Numbered from the stretch's first letter, positions 1-9,430 are shown. The stretch is 64,000 bases of DNA from Chloracidobacterium thermophilum B (GCF_000226295.1 NC_016024.1:1223501-1287500); one strand, 5' to 3'. The notes: a model not told the origin generated them from the letters alone. Numbers and translations are program-made.

Positions 1-1149
1 CCGTTCGTGGGCAAGCCAGTGCGGAAGCCACCGGAGCGGGTAATCCGGGCCCGGCGGAACAGGCTGCCCTGACCACTGCGCAAACACCCGAATGGCATTG
101 GTCGTAAAGACCGGGTTTTCATACTGCCAGGGCAATCCCAATCCAAAGGCCCGTGAAGGGAAAAAGGGGTAGCCGGACATCGCAACGCGCGCCACGACGC
201 CGGGGGCAAGCAACAGGCTGCCAAGCAGACCGGCCCGCAGAAGGTATCCAGGTTGCCGGCTGGCGGCAAAAACAAAGCATCCGCCGATGATGACCACCGG
301 CAGGGCATTGAGTTTGACACCGGCCAAACCAAGCGCCATCAGCCAGACCAGAAGACGTGCATTGCCGGCGTCCTGAGTGGATGCCGGTGTTGTCGTGAGA
401 AAAAACATCCAAGCTACGATGATCACGCCGAAAATCACCGGAATATCCGGTGACGGCGAAACGATGATGGCTCCCAGAAAGCGTGCCGCCAACAGCCACG
501 TCAGCCCGGAGGCTATCAGTAAAAACCAATCGGCAGGTTGTTCTGTCCGTCGCCAGATGCGGCTGCCGGCGAGTAAGAGATGCAGGGTCAGCAGGGCATA
601 AGCAACGCTGTTGGCAACGTTGTAGGCGCGTCCCGCCAACGGCCCGGCATTGAACGGCGCTGCCAGCGCAAACCAAGTCGAACCGTAACCAAGCGTCCAG
701 TTGAGCAAGGCCAGGCCGGGAACCGTACCGTAGTGTGACAGCCATTCAATGCTCCCGATGTGATAAACGCCGGCATCAATGATGAAACTGGGACGATTGA
801 AAAACGCCCCGTTGCTGACCGCAATGGCTGCCAGGGCCACAATCCACGCTGGTTGTCGCCGAAGCCGTTGCCATATTTCCAGCCACCGTAGGTGCACCCG
901 GCCTGTCGTCAGTGCCGGAAGACAGAGCACAAGTGCCAGCAGCGCCCCGGAAAGAGGCGTAAGCGGCATCAGCAACGACAGCGCCAGCAAGGCATTGCCA
1001 AGAGTCAACAGCCCAATCCAGATGGCGGCCAACCAGTAATCTCCAAGGCGGTATGCGGGAGACAGCGCCCGTGACACATACCCGACGCTGACCCCGACGA
1101 GGTAGCTGGTCAGGGCGAGAAGGCCAAAGGCAAAGGCGAAAAACAGCAT
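1..1149 (-). CDS. Polytopic membrane protein, LIC_10190-like (partial, C-terminus outside window)
   Basis: An uninterrupted reverse-strand frame runs from ATG at 1149 off the left edge, giving the first 383 residues without a stop. The protein is very hydrophobic, with many predicted membrane helices starting at residue 1. It carries the block HIGSIEWLSHYGTVPGLALL near residue 140, followed by LGYGSTWF. I recognise that arrangement from the large LIC_10190-type membrane proteins, which resemble polytopic glycosyltransferases of the mannosyltransferase type. No reaction can be assigned from this part. The next gene starts just upstream on the same strand. The family call is from memory of the motif; the coding call is firm because the frame stays open and hydrophobic throughout. 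Confidence 0.7.
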   Translation of the reverse strand, partial: MLFFAFAFGLLALTSYLVGVSVGYVSRALSPAYRLGDYWLAAIWIGLLTLGNALLALSLLMPLTPLSGALLALVLCLPALTTGRVHLRWLEIWQRLRRQPAWIVALAAIAVSNGAFFNRPSFIIDAGVYHIGSIEWLSHYGTVPGLALLNWTLGYGSTWFALAAPFNAGPLAGRAYNVANSVAYALLTLHLLLAGSRIWRRTEQPADWFLLIASGLTWLLAARFLGAIIVSPSPDIPVIFGVIIVAWMFFLTTTPASTQDAGNARLLVWLMALGLAGVKLNALPVVIIGGCFVFAASRQPGYLLRAGLLGSLLLAPGVVARVAMSGYPFFPSRAFGLGLPWQYENPVFTTNAIRVFAQWSGQPVPPGPDYPLRWLPHWLAHER

Positions 1150-1176
1150 AAGGTGCGCTTGAACCAGACCGTGACG

Positions 1177-1773
1177 TTATGGCAGGCGCTCAAAGCGGTT
1201 GCCGCGCCAACCGAGCCGATAGCGTTCCCGTCCCGCGCCATCTTTGACCACAATCGTCGTCCCATAGCGCGGCAGCTCATACACGTGGCAGTCCGCCGCC
1301 TCGAAATCCTCGCAGCGGCGATAGTCGGGAATGAGGTTCCGGGTTACATCCACAAAGCCTCCCGGTTGCTCGTCCAGCAGCCAGCACTCTGACCCCATTT
1401 CGTAGTCGGCCGTGACGGCAATCAGGTACGTCCCATCGCTCCGGCGGAACTTGGCCACCGTGACCGTCGGCCGTGCGCCATCGCCGGCAATTTGCAAGTA
1501 GCCGTTGCGTTCGTCGCGGACGGTGACGTGCTCCGGGCGCAGCAGCGTCCGGCGGCGGGCGCGCGGCACACTGGGCAGGTAACTGTCAGGAATGGCCAGG
1601 AAATACTCATCCAGGGTGCGCCCCCGGCTGGGGCGCGAAGCGCGGTTTTTCAGTGCGGCTTTCTGTTCGGCAGTGTCCTGCCCGGCAACGTCCGGCGACC
1701 ACAGCCAGACACCCAGCAACAACCCTACCCCGGTGACAAACCAGGGCGGGAACCTTTCCGTCATCCAAAACAT
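1177..1773 (-). CDS. Small secreted protein of unknown function
   Basis: This 198-residue protein starts at ATG 1773, because there a typical signal peptide appears: MTER then a hydrophobic stretch FVTGVGLLLGVWLW and a likely cleavage site after DVAGQ. Another ATG at 1764 is possible. The frame is open further upstream, but that part overlaps the divergent gene and looks non-coding. The mature part is polar with many Tyr and Arg residues (RNGYLQIAGDGARP, TADYEMGSECWLLDEQPGG) and reads as a small beta-rich extracytoplasmic domain. It lies 27 bp upstream of the membrane protein at 1-1149 and may be cotranscribed with it. I do not recognise the family. Confidence 0.6.
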   Translation of the reverse strand: MFWMTERFPPWFVTGVGLLLGVWLWSPDVAGQDTAEQKAALKNRASRPSRGRTLDEYFLAIPDSYLPSVPRARRRTLLRPEHVTVRDERNGYLQIAGDGARPTVTVAKFRRSDGTYLIAVTADYEMGSECWLLDEQPGGFVDVTRNLIPDYRRCEDFEAADCHVYELPRYGTTIVVKDGAGRERYRLGWRGNRFERLP

Positions 1774-1874
1774 AACCAGTCCTCTCGCACAGCTTGCCCA
1801 ACCGGAAACCGTGAGGCGATGATAGATGATTCGGGTTGAAAAACGTTCAATACCTGCAAGGAGATTGACAGCCT

Positions 1875-2993
1875 TTGATGCACTCTGCCAAGCCCTGGAC
1901 GGCCCTGTTCCAGCCGGTTCGATGGATGGCCGTCCTGTTCCTGTCGTTTCTGGCGATAACCTGGCCCGGCGTAGCCCAGCAGCCACGACTCGGTGAGCAA
2001 GGCTCACCAAAAAACTACCCGCCGCCCAGGCTCGACCCGCGTGAAACACACCTTGCCAACCTGCGCCAACTCACCTTCGGCGGCGAAAACGCCGAAGCCT
2101 ACTTTTCCTTCGATGGCAAACAGCTTGTCTTTCAGTCCACCCGCGACGGCCGCGCCTGCGACCAGATTTACGTGATGGACGCGACCGGCGCACGCCAGCG
2201 GATGGTCAGCACCGGTCTTGGGCGTACGACCTGCGCCTATTTTCTCCGCGACGGCCGGCATATCATCTATTCCTCCACACATTTGGCCCAGCGCGAGTGT
2301 CCGCCCCGGCCCGACTTCTCGCGCGGCTACGTATGGGCGCTCTACCCAGGCTACGACATTTTCAAGGCCAGCCTGGACGGGAAGCGTCTGGTACGTCTGA
2401 CCGACGCGCCCGGCTACGACGCCGAAGCCACTGTGTCGCCCGACGGTAAGCACATCGTGTTTACTTCTGACCGCTCCGGCGATCTGGAGCTGTACATCAT
2501 GGACACCGACGGCAAAAACCTCCGGCAGTTGACCCACACGCCCGGTTACGACGGCGGCGCGTTCTTTTCCCATGACGGGAAGCAGATCGTCTGGCGGGCC
2601 AGCCGGCCCGAAGGCGCAGAACTGGAGGAATACCGGGCGTTGCTCAGGGAGCATCTCATCCGTCCCTCCCGGCTCGATATTTACGTTATGAACGTGGACG
2701 GCTCGAACGTGCGCCGCCTGACCAACAACGGTAAGGCCAACTTTGCCCCGTTTTTCACGCCGGATGACCGGAAGGTGATTTTCTCGTCGAATATGGATGA
2801 TCCCCAGGGGCGCAACTTCGAGCTGTATCTCGTCAACCTGGATGGCACCGGGCTGGAGCGCGTCACCTACGAGGAGACCTTCGATGGCTTTCCGATGTTT
2901 TCACCCGACGGGAAAAAACTGGTCTTCGCCTCGAACCGCAACGGACGGGCGCGCGGCGAGACCAACATCTTCATTGCCGACTGGATTCCATAA
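1875..2993 (+). CDS. Secreted TolB-like (PD40) beta-propeller protein
   Basis: The 372-residue protein begins with a signal peptide (hydrophobic WMAVLFLSFLAITWPGVAQ) and continues as repeated PD40/WD40-like blades with the hallmarks SFDGKQLVFQSTRDG, SPDGKHIVFTSDRSGD, SHDGKQIVW, TPDDRKVIFSS and SPDGKKLVFASNRNG. About six blades can be counted, which fits a TolB-type six-bladed propeller without TolB's N-terminal domain. The AAGGAG at 1858-1863 lies 11 nt before TTG 1875 and 14 nt before ATG 1878; either may start the protein. Such periplasmic propellers are common in Acidobacteria and probably bind partners or peptidoglycan-associated proteins. No catalytic residues are evident. It is divergent from the small secreted protein. 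Confidence 0.85.
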   Translation: MMHSAKPWTALFQPVRWMAVLFLSFLAITWPGVAQQPRLGEQGSPKNYPPPRLDPRETHLANLRQLTFGGENAEAYFSFDGKQLVFQSTRDGRACDQIYVMDATGARQRMVSTGLGRTTCAYFLRDGRHIIYSSTHLAQRECPPRPDFSRGYVWALYPGYDIFKASLDGKRLVRLTDAPGYDAEATVSPDGKHIVFTSDRSGDLELYIMDTDGKNLRQLTHTPGYDGGAFFSHDGKQIVWRASRPEGAELEEYRALLREHLIRPSRLDIYVMNVDGSNVRRLTNNGKANFAPFFTPDDRKVIFSSNMDDPQGRNFELYLVNLDGTGLERVTYEETFDGFPMFSPDGKKLVFASNRNGRARGETNIFIADWIP

Positions 2994-3023
2994 GCCGGCC
3001 GGCCCACCACCCGGCCCGCCACC

Positions 3024-4250
3024 TCACAACAGCCGGGCGGCCAGGGCATCGAGGGAAGCCTGGAGGCGCGATACGTCGCGGTCCGATCTGAACGCCGGTG
3101 CACGCGGCGGCGCCGGACGGTGGACGGGAACCGAAAGCGGAATGCGTCGCCCCGGCCGAACCATCTGGATGCCGTGACGGGCAAAGATAGCACCGTATTC
3201 GTCGAAGTGTTCCGCCAGATGCGCCATGGCTGTGTCACAACCATGCTTGGCCATAGGGACACGCGCTTCGTAGTCCATGATGTTGTGGAAAAACATCCGG
3301 TAATCGTCCATCCGTGGCTCGATGAGGATGATGTCCACATCCGGGTGCAGGCGTTTGTAGCGTTCCAGCCCCAGCTCGATGCGCGAGTGCAGCAAGACCC
3401 GCAGCATCTGCCACGCAATGTAGCCAAAGCCTTTTTCCCGCAAATAGCGCCCCTTACCCTCGAACAACGGGACGGCTTCCCGCTCGATGTCGTTCCGCAG
3501 GGGAACAACGGGGTTGATGCAGACGATGAGTTTCGCCCCCTTGGCAATGGCAATGTCGGCGTGCAGTGTTTTGCGCATGGCGCCATCCACGTAGTCGCGC
3601 CGTCCGATCCGCACCGGGCGGTAAAACAACGGGATGGCCGTCGAAGCCTGGACGGCTTTCGAGATGGGCACGTGATCGTGGCCTTCATCGCCAAAAACAA
3701 TGCGGTCGCCGGTGTCCAGTTCCGTGGCGATGACGTAAAGCCGACGCCGCAGTTGGCGAAAGTCATTCGTGCGTCCCAGCCGGTGAAGACTGTGCCGCAG
3801 ATAGCTTTCCACCCGGTCGTTGACAAAGATTCCCGAAGGCAGCACTTCGTCGAAGACACTCACATAAGGATTACCCCCGGCGACTTTGCGCAGCTTTTTG
3901 AAGGCGTTGAGCGCCAGCGTGCGCGGCAGCGCCAGCGCGCGCTCGAAAAACTCACCAAAGTTGGGGCGGAACACGTCCCACTTGGGGAAAGGCGCAAGAG
4001 GAGCACGCGGGTCCTGGCGCAGCGCGGCAAACATGGCTTCCGGCGTGATGCCATTGGCCAGAAACGAACCGACAAACGCCCCGGCCGACAGGCCGATGAT
4101 CATGTCGAAGTCAGCGATGGTGAATCCTTCACCAAGGTACTGGTCGAGCGCGTGCAGGGCGCCAATCTCATAGACAACACCGGTAATACCGCCCCCGGCC
4201 AGGATGAGGGCGGTTTTGCTGCGGGCTGTGGGTGGCTTTGACTTGGGCAT
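3024..4250 (-). CDS. Patatin-like phospholipase
   Basis: This 408-residue protein has the patatin Ser-Asp dyad: oxyanion loop AGGGITGVVYEIG near residue 18, nucleophile elbow GLSAG near residue 53, and DGA near residue 218 (YVDGAMRKTLHAD). It is expected to hydrolyse acyl esters of phospholipids. No signal peptide is visible, so it probably acts in the cytoplasm or at the inner membrane. The C-terminal 50 residues are Pro/Arg rich (VPVHRPAPPRAPAF) and look disordered. It converges with the propeller gene and lies downstream, on the same strand, of the helical protein at 4354-5019. The family call is secure; the substrate is unknown. Confidence 0.9.
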   Translation of the reverse strand: MPKSKPPTARSKTALILAGGGITGVVYEIGALHALDQYLGEGFTIADFDMIIGLSAGAFVGSFLANGITPEAMFAALRQDPRAPLAPFPKWDVFRPNFGEFFERALALPRTLALNAFKKLRKVAGGNPYVSVFDEVLPSGIFVNDRVESYLRHSLHRLGRTNDFRQLRRRLYVIATELDTGDRIVFGDEGHDHVPISKAVQASTAIPLFYRPVRIGRRDYVDGAMRKTLHADIAIAKGAKLIVCINPVVPLRNDIEREAVPLFEGKGRYLREKGFGYIAWQMLRVLLHSRIELGLERYKRLHPDVDIILIEPRMDDYRMFFHNIMDYEARVPMAKHGCDTAMAHLAEHFDEYGAIFARHGIQMVRPGRRIPLSVPVHRPAPPRAPAFRSDRDVSRLQASLDALAARLL

Positions 4251-4353
4251 AGGTGAGAGAAGCGAAGGAAGTATCGTCCACGGCTTTGAGTTGGCAGCCG
4301 GTCAGCCGGCAGGGAACAGATTGCCGGCCAATCAATCCACGCCAACCTAACCG

Positions 4354-5019
4354 TCAGGACAACGCCACACGCTGGCTGTAGAAGTCGTAAATGCGGTTCA
4401 GGCGCTTGAGTTCACGCTCGTAAATCGTATCCGTGAACGGCTTGATGTTTTTGACCGGCCGCAGCGCCTGGTAGCCCCGTTCGAGCATGTCCACGATGCT
4501 GTCCTTCGATGAGCTGAACAGATGGGAGGTCATCCGGGCCGTTTTGAGAATCATCCCGATGAAGCGGTACTGGCAGAGATTGTGGGTAAAGTGAAAGCAC
4601 TCCACGATGAGGTCAAGCTGCTCGATGCGCTCGTCGTAGTTGTTGCACCGGTAGTAGGCTTCATCGTACTGCTCCTGCGTAATGTTTTTCCTGACCCCCA
4701 TCTTTTCCAGCGTCACCACCATGAGGTCGTCCATGGCATCGGACATTTCGTAGAGGTCAAGCAGGCGGATCAGACCGTGGAAGAGCCGCTCACCGAGCGC
4801 ATTGCGGAAGTAACTCGAAATTTGCTCGAAACTGCGGTTGCGCTCCTCGAAGTCACGGGGGGCGTAGATGTCCTGAGCAAAGAACTCACACAGTTGCCCG
4901 TACTCCTGCGAGGTGTAGAGGTCGCTGAAGTTTCTTTTGAGTTGTTTGACTTGAAAATCCTGGAGTTCGCGCTTCAGAGCCAGGTTGATCTTGGGTTTCG
5001 CCGACGCTTTCTGGGGCAT
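4354..5019 (-). CDS. Conserved helical protein, possible FFLEELY-motif family
   Basis: A 221-residue, soluble, all-helical-looking protein with a basic N-terminus (MPQKASAKPKINLALKRELQ). The block LCEFFAQDIYAPRDFEERN near residue 43 resembles the FFLEELY-type motif seen in uncharacterised proteins; that similarity is from memory. Later segments are rich in Tyr, Arg and Met (DEAYYRCNNYDERIEQLDL). No catalytic signature or membrane segment is visible. It is divergently arranged with the propeller-ATPase gene, only 26 bp separating the two likely starts, and is followed about 100 bp downstream by the patatin gene. Function unknown. Confidence 0.65.
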   Translation of the reverse strand: MPQKASAKPKINLALKRELQDFQVKQLKRNFSDLYTSQEYGQLCEFFAQDIYAPRDFEERNRSFEQISSYFRNALGERLFHGLIRLLDLYEMSDAMDDLMVVTLEKMGVRKNITQEQYDEAYYRCNNYDERIEQLDLIVECFHFTHNLCQYRFIGMILKTARMTSHLFSSSKDSIVDMLERGYQALRPVKNIKPFTDTIYERELKRLNRIYDFYSQRVALS

Positions 5020-5045
5020 GGTTGTGGGGTGACAGAGGCAGAGTG

Positions 5046-8000
5046 ATGAAAAGTGGGCGTGATAGTTCCATCACACAGTACGCAATTATACTTCGCCAGG
5101 GCAAAGCTGAAAGAGGGGGAATCGCTGGCTTTTCAGGCTGGATTGGTTGGCTCTGGCTCGGCCTGATTCTCGCCCTGCCGGGCGGACAGTTTGCCGCGCA
5201 GTCGCCACCGCCGGGCCCCGCCATTAGTGGCGTGGTGGTTGGTGAGTCCGGCACACCGCTGGCCGATGTCAAAGTGGTCTGTACCGGACCCACCGCGCCG
5301 TCAACCTCACTTCTGACGGCCGGAGATGGCAGGTTCACCTTTCCGCTCCCGCGTATTGGCAAATACACCATTGTGGCAACGGCCAGCGGCTACCGTCCAC
5401 AGACCCAGACCATCACCCTGAATCGTCTGGATGAAACTCCGGCCGACATCAAACTCCAGCTCTCACCCAGTTCCCTGCGCGTTCTGGTGCGGGATGAGCG
5501 GGCCGGTACGCCCATGGCCGGCGCCGTGGTGACAGCGCGGCTGCGGGAATCTTCCCGCCGGGAAGCCAGCGCCCTGCGTGCTCTGGAGAGCCGGCGGGGC
5601 GAATACTTCTTTGGGCGGATGGAAGCCGGCGTCTATGAGGTCACGGCGGTGGTGACAGGCTACGAAGCCAAAACGTCCGAAGTTGTCGTCACCGGTGAGC
5701 GGACGACGCTCGAAGTGACTCTCCTGCTCAATCGGGTTTCAACCATTCCACTTGGCATCCGCAGTCTGGACCGCTCTTTTGTAGTGCCACGGTTGCCTTC
5801 CAACGACGTGCAGACGGTTTTTCCCGACCGTGACGGGAGTGTGTGGTTTGGCACGGCGGCCGGCGTGTGCCGTTTCGACGGGCAGCAGTTCTGGTCATCC
5901 GAAGCACCGGAGTCGCCTCTGTCTCCGCTGGCTGGAAAATCGGTAACGGCGCTGGCGCGGACGGCGGACGGCACTCTGTGGTTTGGGCTGCCAACCGGGC
6001 TGGCTGCCCTGAGGCCAACGTCAACGACTGCGATGGCCCTCAGTGAACCGGCCGTGGCCGTCACCTGTCTGCTGCCCGGTCCGTCCGAAGACCTGTGGGT
6101 GGGCACCGGGCAGGGCCTGTACCGCTACTGGCCGTCGCCACCGCGCTGGGACTTCATCCGGGAAATCGGCAACACGCGCATCCGCGCCTTACTGGCTGTT
6201 TCCGGCGGCCTTGTGGCAGCTACCGACCGGGGATTGTTCCGGTGGCCATCGGGGCCGGGCTGGGAACCGGTGCTGCCCGCTGCCCAAGTCGGGGAACTTG
6301 CTGCGTATGGCCTGGCGGCTGATCCACAGTCGCTGACCGTGTGGTGCACTACGGCTGCCGGGCTTTATACTCTGACACCCGATGGCCAGCTTCTGCCGGT
6401 TTCCGGCTCTATGTTGCAGCGTCCACTGGGGGCCTGCCACGTGGATAGTGAGGGACATGTGTGGTGCGCCCGCGCCGATGGGCCCGGTGTGGTGGTCTAT
6501 GACCCACGTCGCCAGGAAACTGCCGAAGTGCTGACCGACACCGAAGTGACCGCCGTGGCCGGCGATCCCGACCAGAATGTGTGGCTGGCCACCCGCAAGG
6601 GGGCGCTGCGGTACGATGCCTACAGTTTTGTCGTCTTTGATACCAGTCGCGGGCTGCCCGACAGTGACGTGCACGCCATGGCTCCGCGAGCCGAAGGTGG
6701 GCTGTGGGTTGGTACAGCGCGGGGGGTCTATGCCTTTGACGGGATTCGCTTCCAGCGCGTCCACCCTGAGTTGGACAAAATATCCGTGCGCGCGCTGCTG
6801 GCGGCAGAGAACCGTCTGTGGGTTGGGGCGGAAAACGGTCTCTGGCTGTGGGATGGAAGTACCGTCCGGGCTGTGATGGCCGGCGACAGCGCCTTTTCGC
6901 AGGTGCGCTCCCTGCTTCTGGATGCCGCGCGCCAGACACTCTGGGTGGCCACGGCCAAGGCCCTGTTCAAGGTTGACAGCACCACCCTGAAACTTGACAG
7001 CGAGTCCATTCCACTGGATGGCGAAGTGCGGATGGCGCTGCTGTCACGTTCCGGCACGGTCTGGCTGGCGACGAACGATGGCGTGTATCGCTACGAGCCG
7101 GGGACAGCGGAACTCGTCGTCATTGGGACGACGCTGGGGCTGGAAAGCCTCGATGTGCGCGCCATCGTCGAGCAGCCCCAGTCCGGGCGCTTCTGGCTGG
7201 CGACCGGACGCGGTATCGAAACCTTCGATGGCGTCAGCTTCATTTCCGATGAATTCCGCGCGGCTGTGCAGGGCGGCGATGTCCAGACACTCTACGTCGA
7301 GCAGCATCCCTCCGGGGCCTTTCTATGGGTTGGGCTGGGCGACGGCAGCCTGCGCAAGTTTCTGCTCGATGGCGACGGTGTGGCCCAGACCTATCGGCGC
7401 GACCGCTATGACTTGGGCGGGCTGCGCTTCCGGGCCATGGTCGCAACCCCGGACGGCCACCTCTGGCTGGCGACTGATGCCGGTCTCGTGCGCCACCGTC
7501 CCAACGTGCGGGCGCCGGTCATTGACATCCGTCTGGAGGCCGATGGCGCCGAACTGCCGGGGACGGCCGAGGCTTCACTGCGCGCCGGTTTTCACCGGTT
7601 GAAATTCCGTTTCACGGCCCTCAGCCAGGCCGGGCCCGTGACGTACTTTTACCGTCTGTCGGGCCGGGATGCGAAGTGGCGTATCCTTTCACCCGAACGG
7701 ACTCCCCTGACAACGGCCGAGTATGCGGTCGCTGGACTTCCAGCCGGTGAACACATCTTTGAAGTCCGGGCGCTCAACCGGGACCTCTACGGGCAGCAGT
7801 CTCCGGTGCAGCGGTATGTCGTGCGGATTGACGCTCCGTTTTACCTCCGGGGATGGTTCTGGGCGCTCTGCGTTCTGGTGATGACCGGCGGCGGAACCGG
7901 CGTCTGGTTCGTCCAGCGCGCGCGCAGCCGGGAGTACGTCCTGCCGCCGGCCCTGCGCCAGTTCACGCCCATCCAGCCCAATCCCTATGTCGTGGGCAAC

Positions 8001-9179
8001 CCGATTCGCTCCCAGGCGATGTTTTTCGGGCGGGAAGATGACTTCCACTACGTTGCCCGCAAGCTCGAAGGCACCCCCCAGGGGCTGGTCATCGTCTTCT
8101 GTGGCGAGCGCCGGACGGGGAAAAGCTCCATCCTGTACCAGATGGCCAACGGCCGGTTAGGCACGGCTTTTGTCCCGGTGTTCATTGACCTGCAGGAAAT
8201 GCTCGTTCAGGGCGACCGGGAGTTTTTCAGCCGGGTTGCCCGTCTCGTGGTCGAGGCGGTTGCCAAAGCGACGGCCACACCGGTCAGCCTGGCGGCCGAC
8301 CCGCTCTTCACCTGGGCCGAAGGGATGGAGGTGGCAGCGACTGCCAGAGACAGCCAGGCGTCCGGCGGCAATGTGTATGACCAGGTACGGGAGTTCATCG
8401 GGCGGGCCCTGCAGCAGATTGGCAACCGGCAGATGGTCTGGCTGGTGGATGAATACGAGCTGTTTGAGACCAAAATCGAAGAAGACAAGCTTTCACGCGA
8501 CCTGCTGCCTTTTCTGGCCAGCCTGCTGGACCGTTACGAGCGCCTGTCGTTTGTTTTTACCGGCTCACGCCGTCTCGAAGAACGTGACAAGCGGTTGTGG
8601 CGTGATTTGTTGCGGCGCTCACTCTTTCGCAAGGTGTCCTACCTGACGCCGAACGACACCCGCCGGCTCATTACGGAGCCAGTCCGGGATCGTGTCGTGT
8701 ATGGGCGGGGCGTTGTGGAGGCGATTGTCCGGCTGACCGCCGGGCAGCCTTTCTACACCCAGGTGATTTGTCAGAACATTGTGGACTTTCTCAATGAGCA
8801 GGAGCGCCACTATGTTCTGCGGGCCGATGTGCTGACCATCGTGGAGGAAGTCGTCAACAACCCGCTCCCCCAGATGATCTACTTCTGGGAGGCGCTGAGT
8901 GACGATGAAAAGCTCGTTCTGGCGCTCGTCGCTGATACGCTGGTGGATGAGCAGGACGTTGTTTCATCCACACGCCTGGCTGCACGGATTACAGAGTGCA
9001 GCTATCCCATGACACTTTCCGAGGCTACGATTCGTCTCACGCTCGAAGAACTTTTCCGCCGTGAGTTGTTGGAAAAATATGGCGCCGATGCCTTCGCCTA
9101 TCGTGTGGATTTGCTGCGCCATTGGATTCGGCGCAGTCACAGCGTCTGGCAGGTGGTGGGTGAAGTCCGTTCGCGCTGA
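5046..9179 (+). CDS. Membrane sensor: regulatory-domain/propeller ectodomain fused to a P-loop ATPase
   Basis: About 1377 residues. Order of parts: N-terminal membrane/signal segment (IGWLWLGLILALPGG); two carboxypeptidase-regulatory-like beta domains (about 55-235, e.g. ISGVVVGESGTPLADVKVVC); a long run of two-component-regulator propeller blades (about 250-845; repeated DGSVWFGTAAGVCRFDG and DGHLWLATDAGLVRH); a Y_Y_Y-type beta domain (about 860-935); a membrane helix (WFWALCVLVMTGGGTGVWF); and a cytoplasmic ATPase. The ATPase has NPIRSQAMFFGREDDF, Walker A GERRTGKSS near residue 1020, Walker B MVWLVDEYE near 1130, and a sensor-like FVFTGSRRLEERD. In typical proteins the propeller feeds a histidine kinase; none is present here. 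ATG 5046 was chosen over TTG 5022 and GTG 5043, but the exact start is uncertain. The ligand and output are unknown. Confidence 0.85.
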   Translation: MKSGRDSSITQYAIILRQGKAERGGIAGFSGWIGWLWLGLILALPGGQFAAQSPPPGPAISGVVVGESGTPLADVKVVCTGPTAPSTSLLTAGDGRFTFPLPRIGKYTIVATASGYRPQTQTITLNRLDETPADIKLQLSPSSLRVLVRDERAGTPMAGAVVTARLRESSRREASALRALESRRGEYFFGRMEAGVYEVTAVVTGYEAKTSEVVVTGERTTLEVTLLLNRVSTIPLGIRSLDRSFVVPRLPSNDVQTVFPDRDGSVWFGTAAGVCRFDGQQFWSSEAPESPLSPLAGKSVTALARTADGTLWFGLPTGLAALRPTSTTAMALSEPAVAVTCLLPGPSEDLWVGTGQGLYRYWPSPPRWDFIREIGNTRIRALLAVSGGLVAATDRGLFRWPSGPGWEPVLPAAQVGELAAYGLAADPQSLTVWCTTAAGLYTLTPDGQLLPVSGSMLQRPLGACHVDSEGHVWCARADGPGVVVYDPRRQETAEVLTDTEVTAVAGDPDQNVWLATRKGALRYDAYSFVVFDTSRGLPDSDVHAMAPRAEGGLWVGTARGVYAFDGIRFQRVHPELDKISVRALLAAENRLWVGAENGLWLWDGSTVRAVMAGDSAFSQVRSLLLDAARQTLWVATAKALFKVDSTTLKLDSESIPLDGEVRMALLSRSGTVWLATNDGVYRYEPGTAELVVIGTTLGLESLDVRAIVEQPQSGRFWLATGRGIETFDGVSFISDEFRAAVQGGDVQTLYVEQHPSGAFLWVGLGDGSLRKFLLDGDGVAQTYRRDRYDLGGLRFRAMVATPDGHLWLATDAGLVRHRPNVRAPVIDIRLEADGAELPGTAEASLRAGFHRLKFRFTALSQAGPVTYFYRLSGRDAKWRILSPERTPLTTAEYAVAGLPAGEHIFEVRALNRDLYGQQSPVQRYVVRIDAPFYLRGWFWALCVLVMTGGGTGVWFVQRARSREYVLPPALRQFTPIQPNPYVVGNPIRSQAMFFGREDDFHYVARKLEGTPQGLVIVFCGERRTGKSSILYQMANGRLGTAFVPVFIDLQEMLVQGDREFFSRVARLVVEAVAKATATPVSLAADPLFTWAEGMEVAATARDSQASGGNVYDQVREFIGRALQQIGNRQMVWLVDEYELFETKIEEDKLSRDLLPFLASLLDRYERLSFVFTGSRRLEERDKRLWRDLLRRSLFRKVSYLTPNDTRRLITEPVRDRVVYGRGVVEAIVRLTAGQPFYTQVICQNIVDFLNEQERHYVLRADVLTIVEEVVNNPLPQMIYFWEALSDDEKLVLALVADTLVDEQDVVSSTRLAARITECSYPMTLSEATIRLTLEELFRRELLEKYGADAFAYRVDLLRHWIRRSHSVWQVVGEVRSR

Positions 9180-9397
9180 CCGCAGTCGCAAACTTGAAAC
9201 CTGGAAAACGCAGGCAGCCGGCACAGGCTTCCTGCGGGAAAGCGCACCACATCCGTACCAAGGCGCCTGACCAAACGGCGCGACCGGCGGGGCGGATGGC
9301 CATCCACCTCGCCGGCCGCGTCCGAAGGGCTGTCGAAATGTCCGGCTTTCAGGCCGGGAAGAGGGTCAACGTTGGAGAGGGTTATGCACCGCCCTTT

Positions 9398-9430
9398 CAG
9401 GAAGATTGGCGGATCAGGAAGATTGGCGGA
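9398..9430. repeat. Short tandem duplication over the stop codon of the charged-helix gene
   Basis: The 16-base string CAGGAAGATTGGCGGA occurs twice, at 9398-9413 and 9415-9430, one base apart. The second copy contains the last codons and stop of the reverse-strand gene ending at 9414. A duplication of this kind could have arisen by slippage and leaves the reading frame intact because it follows the stop. Confidence 0.6.

Noticed and set aside
119-745. A 208-codon closed reverse-strand frame at the left edge
   Set aside because: It lies in another frame of the same strand as the polytopic membrane protein, whose hydrophobic, motif-bearing frame is the real one.
3120-4241. A 373-codon frame antisense to the patatin gene
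   Set aside because: The reverse strand carries GLSAG, DGA and the oxyanion loop; the forward product is low-similarity, His/Asp/Val-rich shadow sequence.
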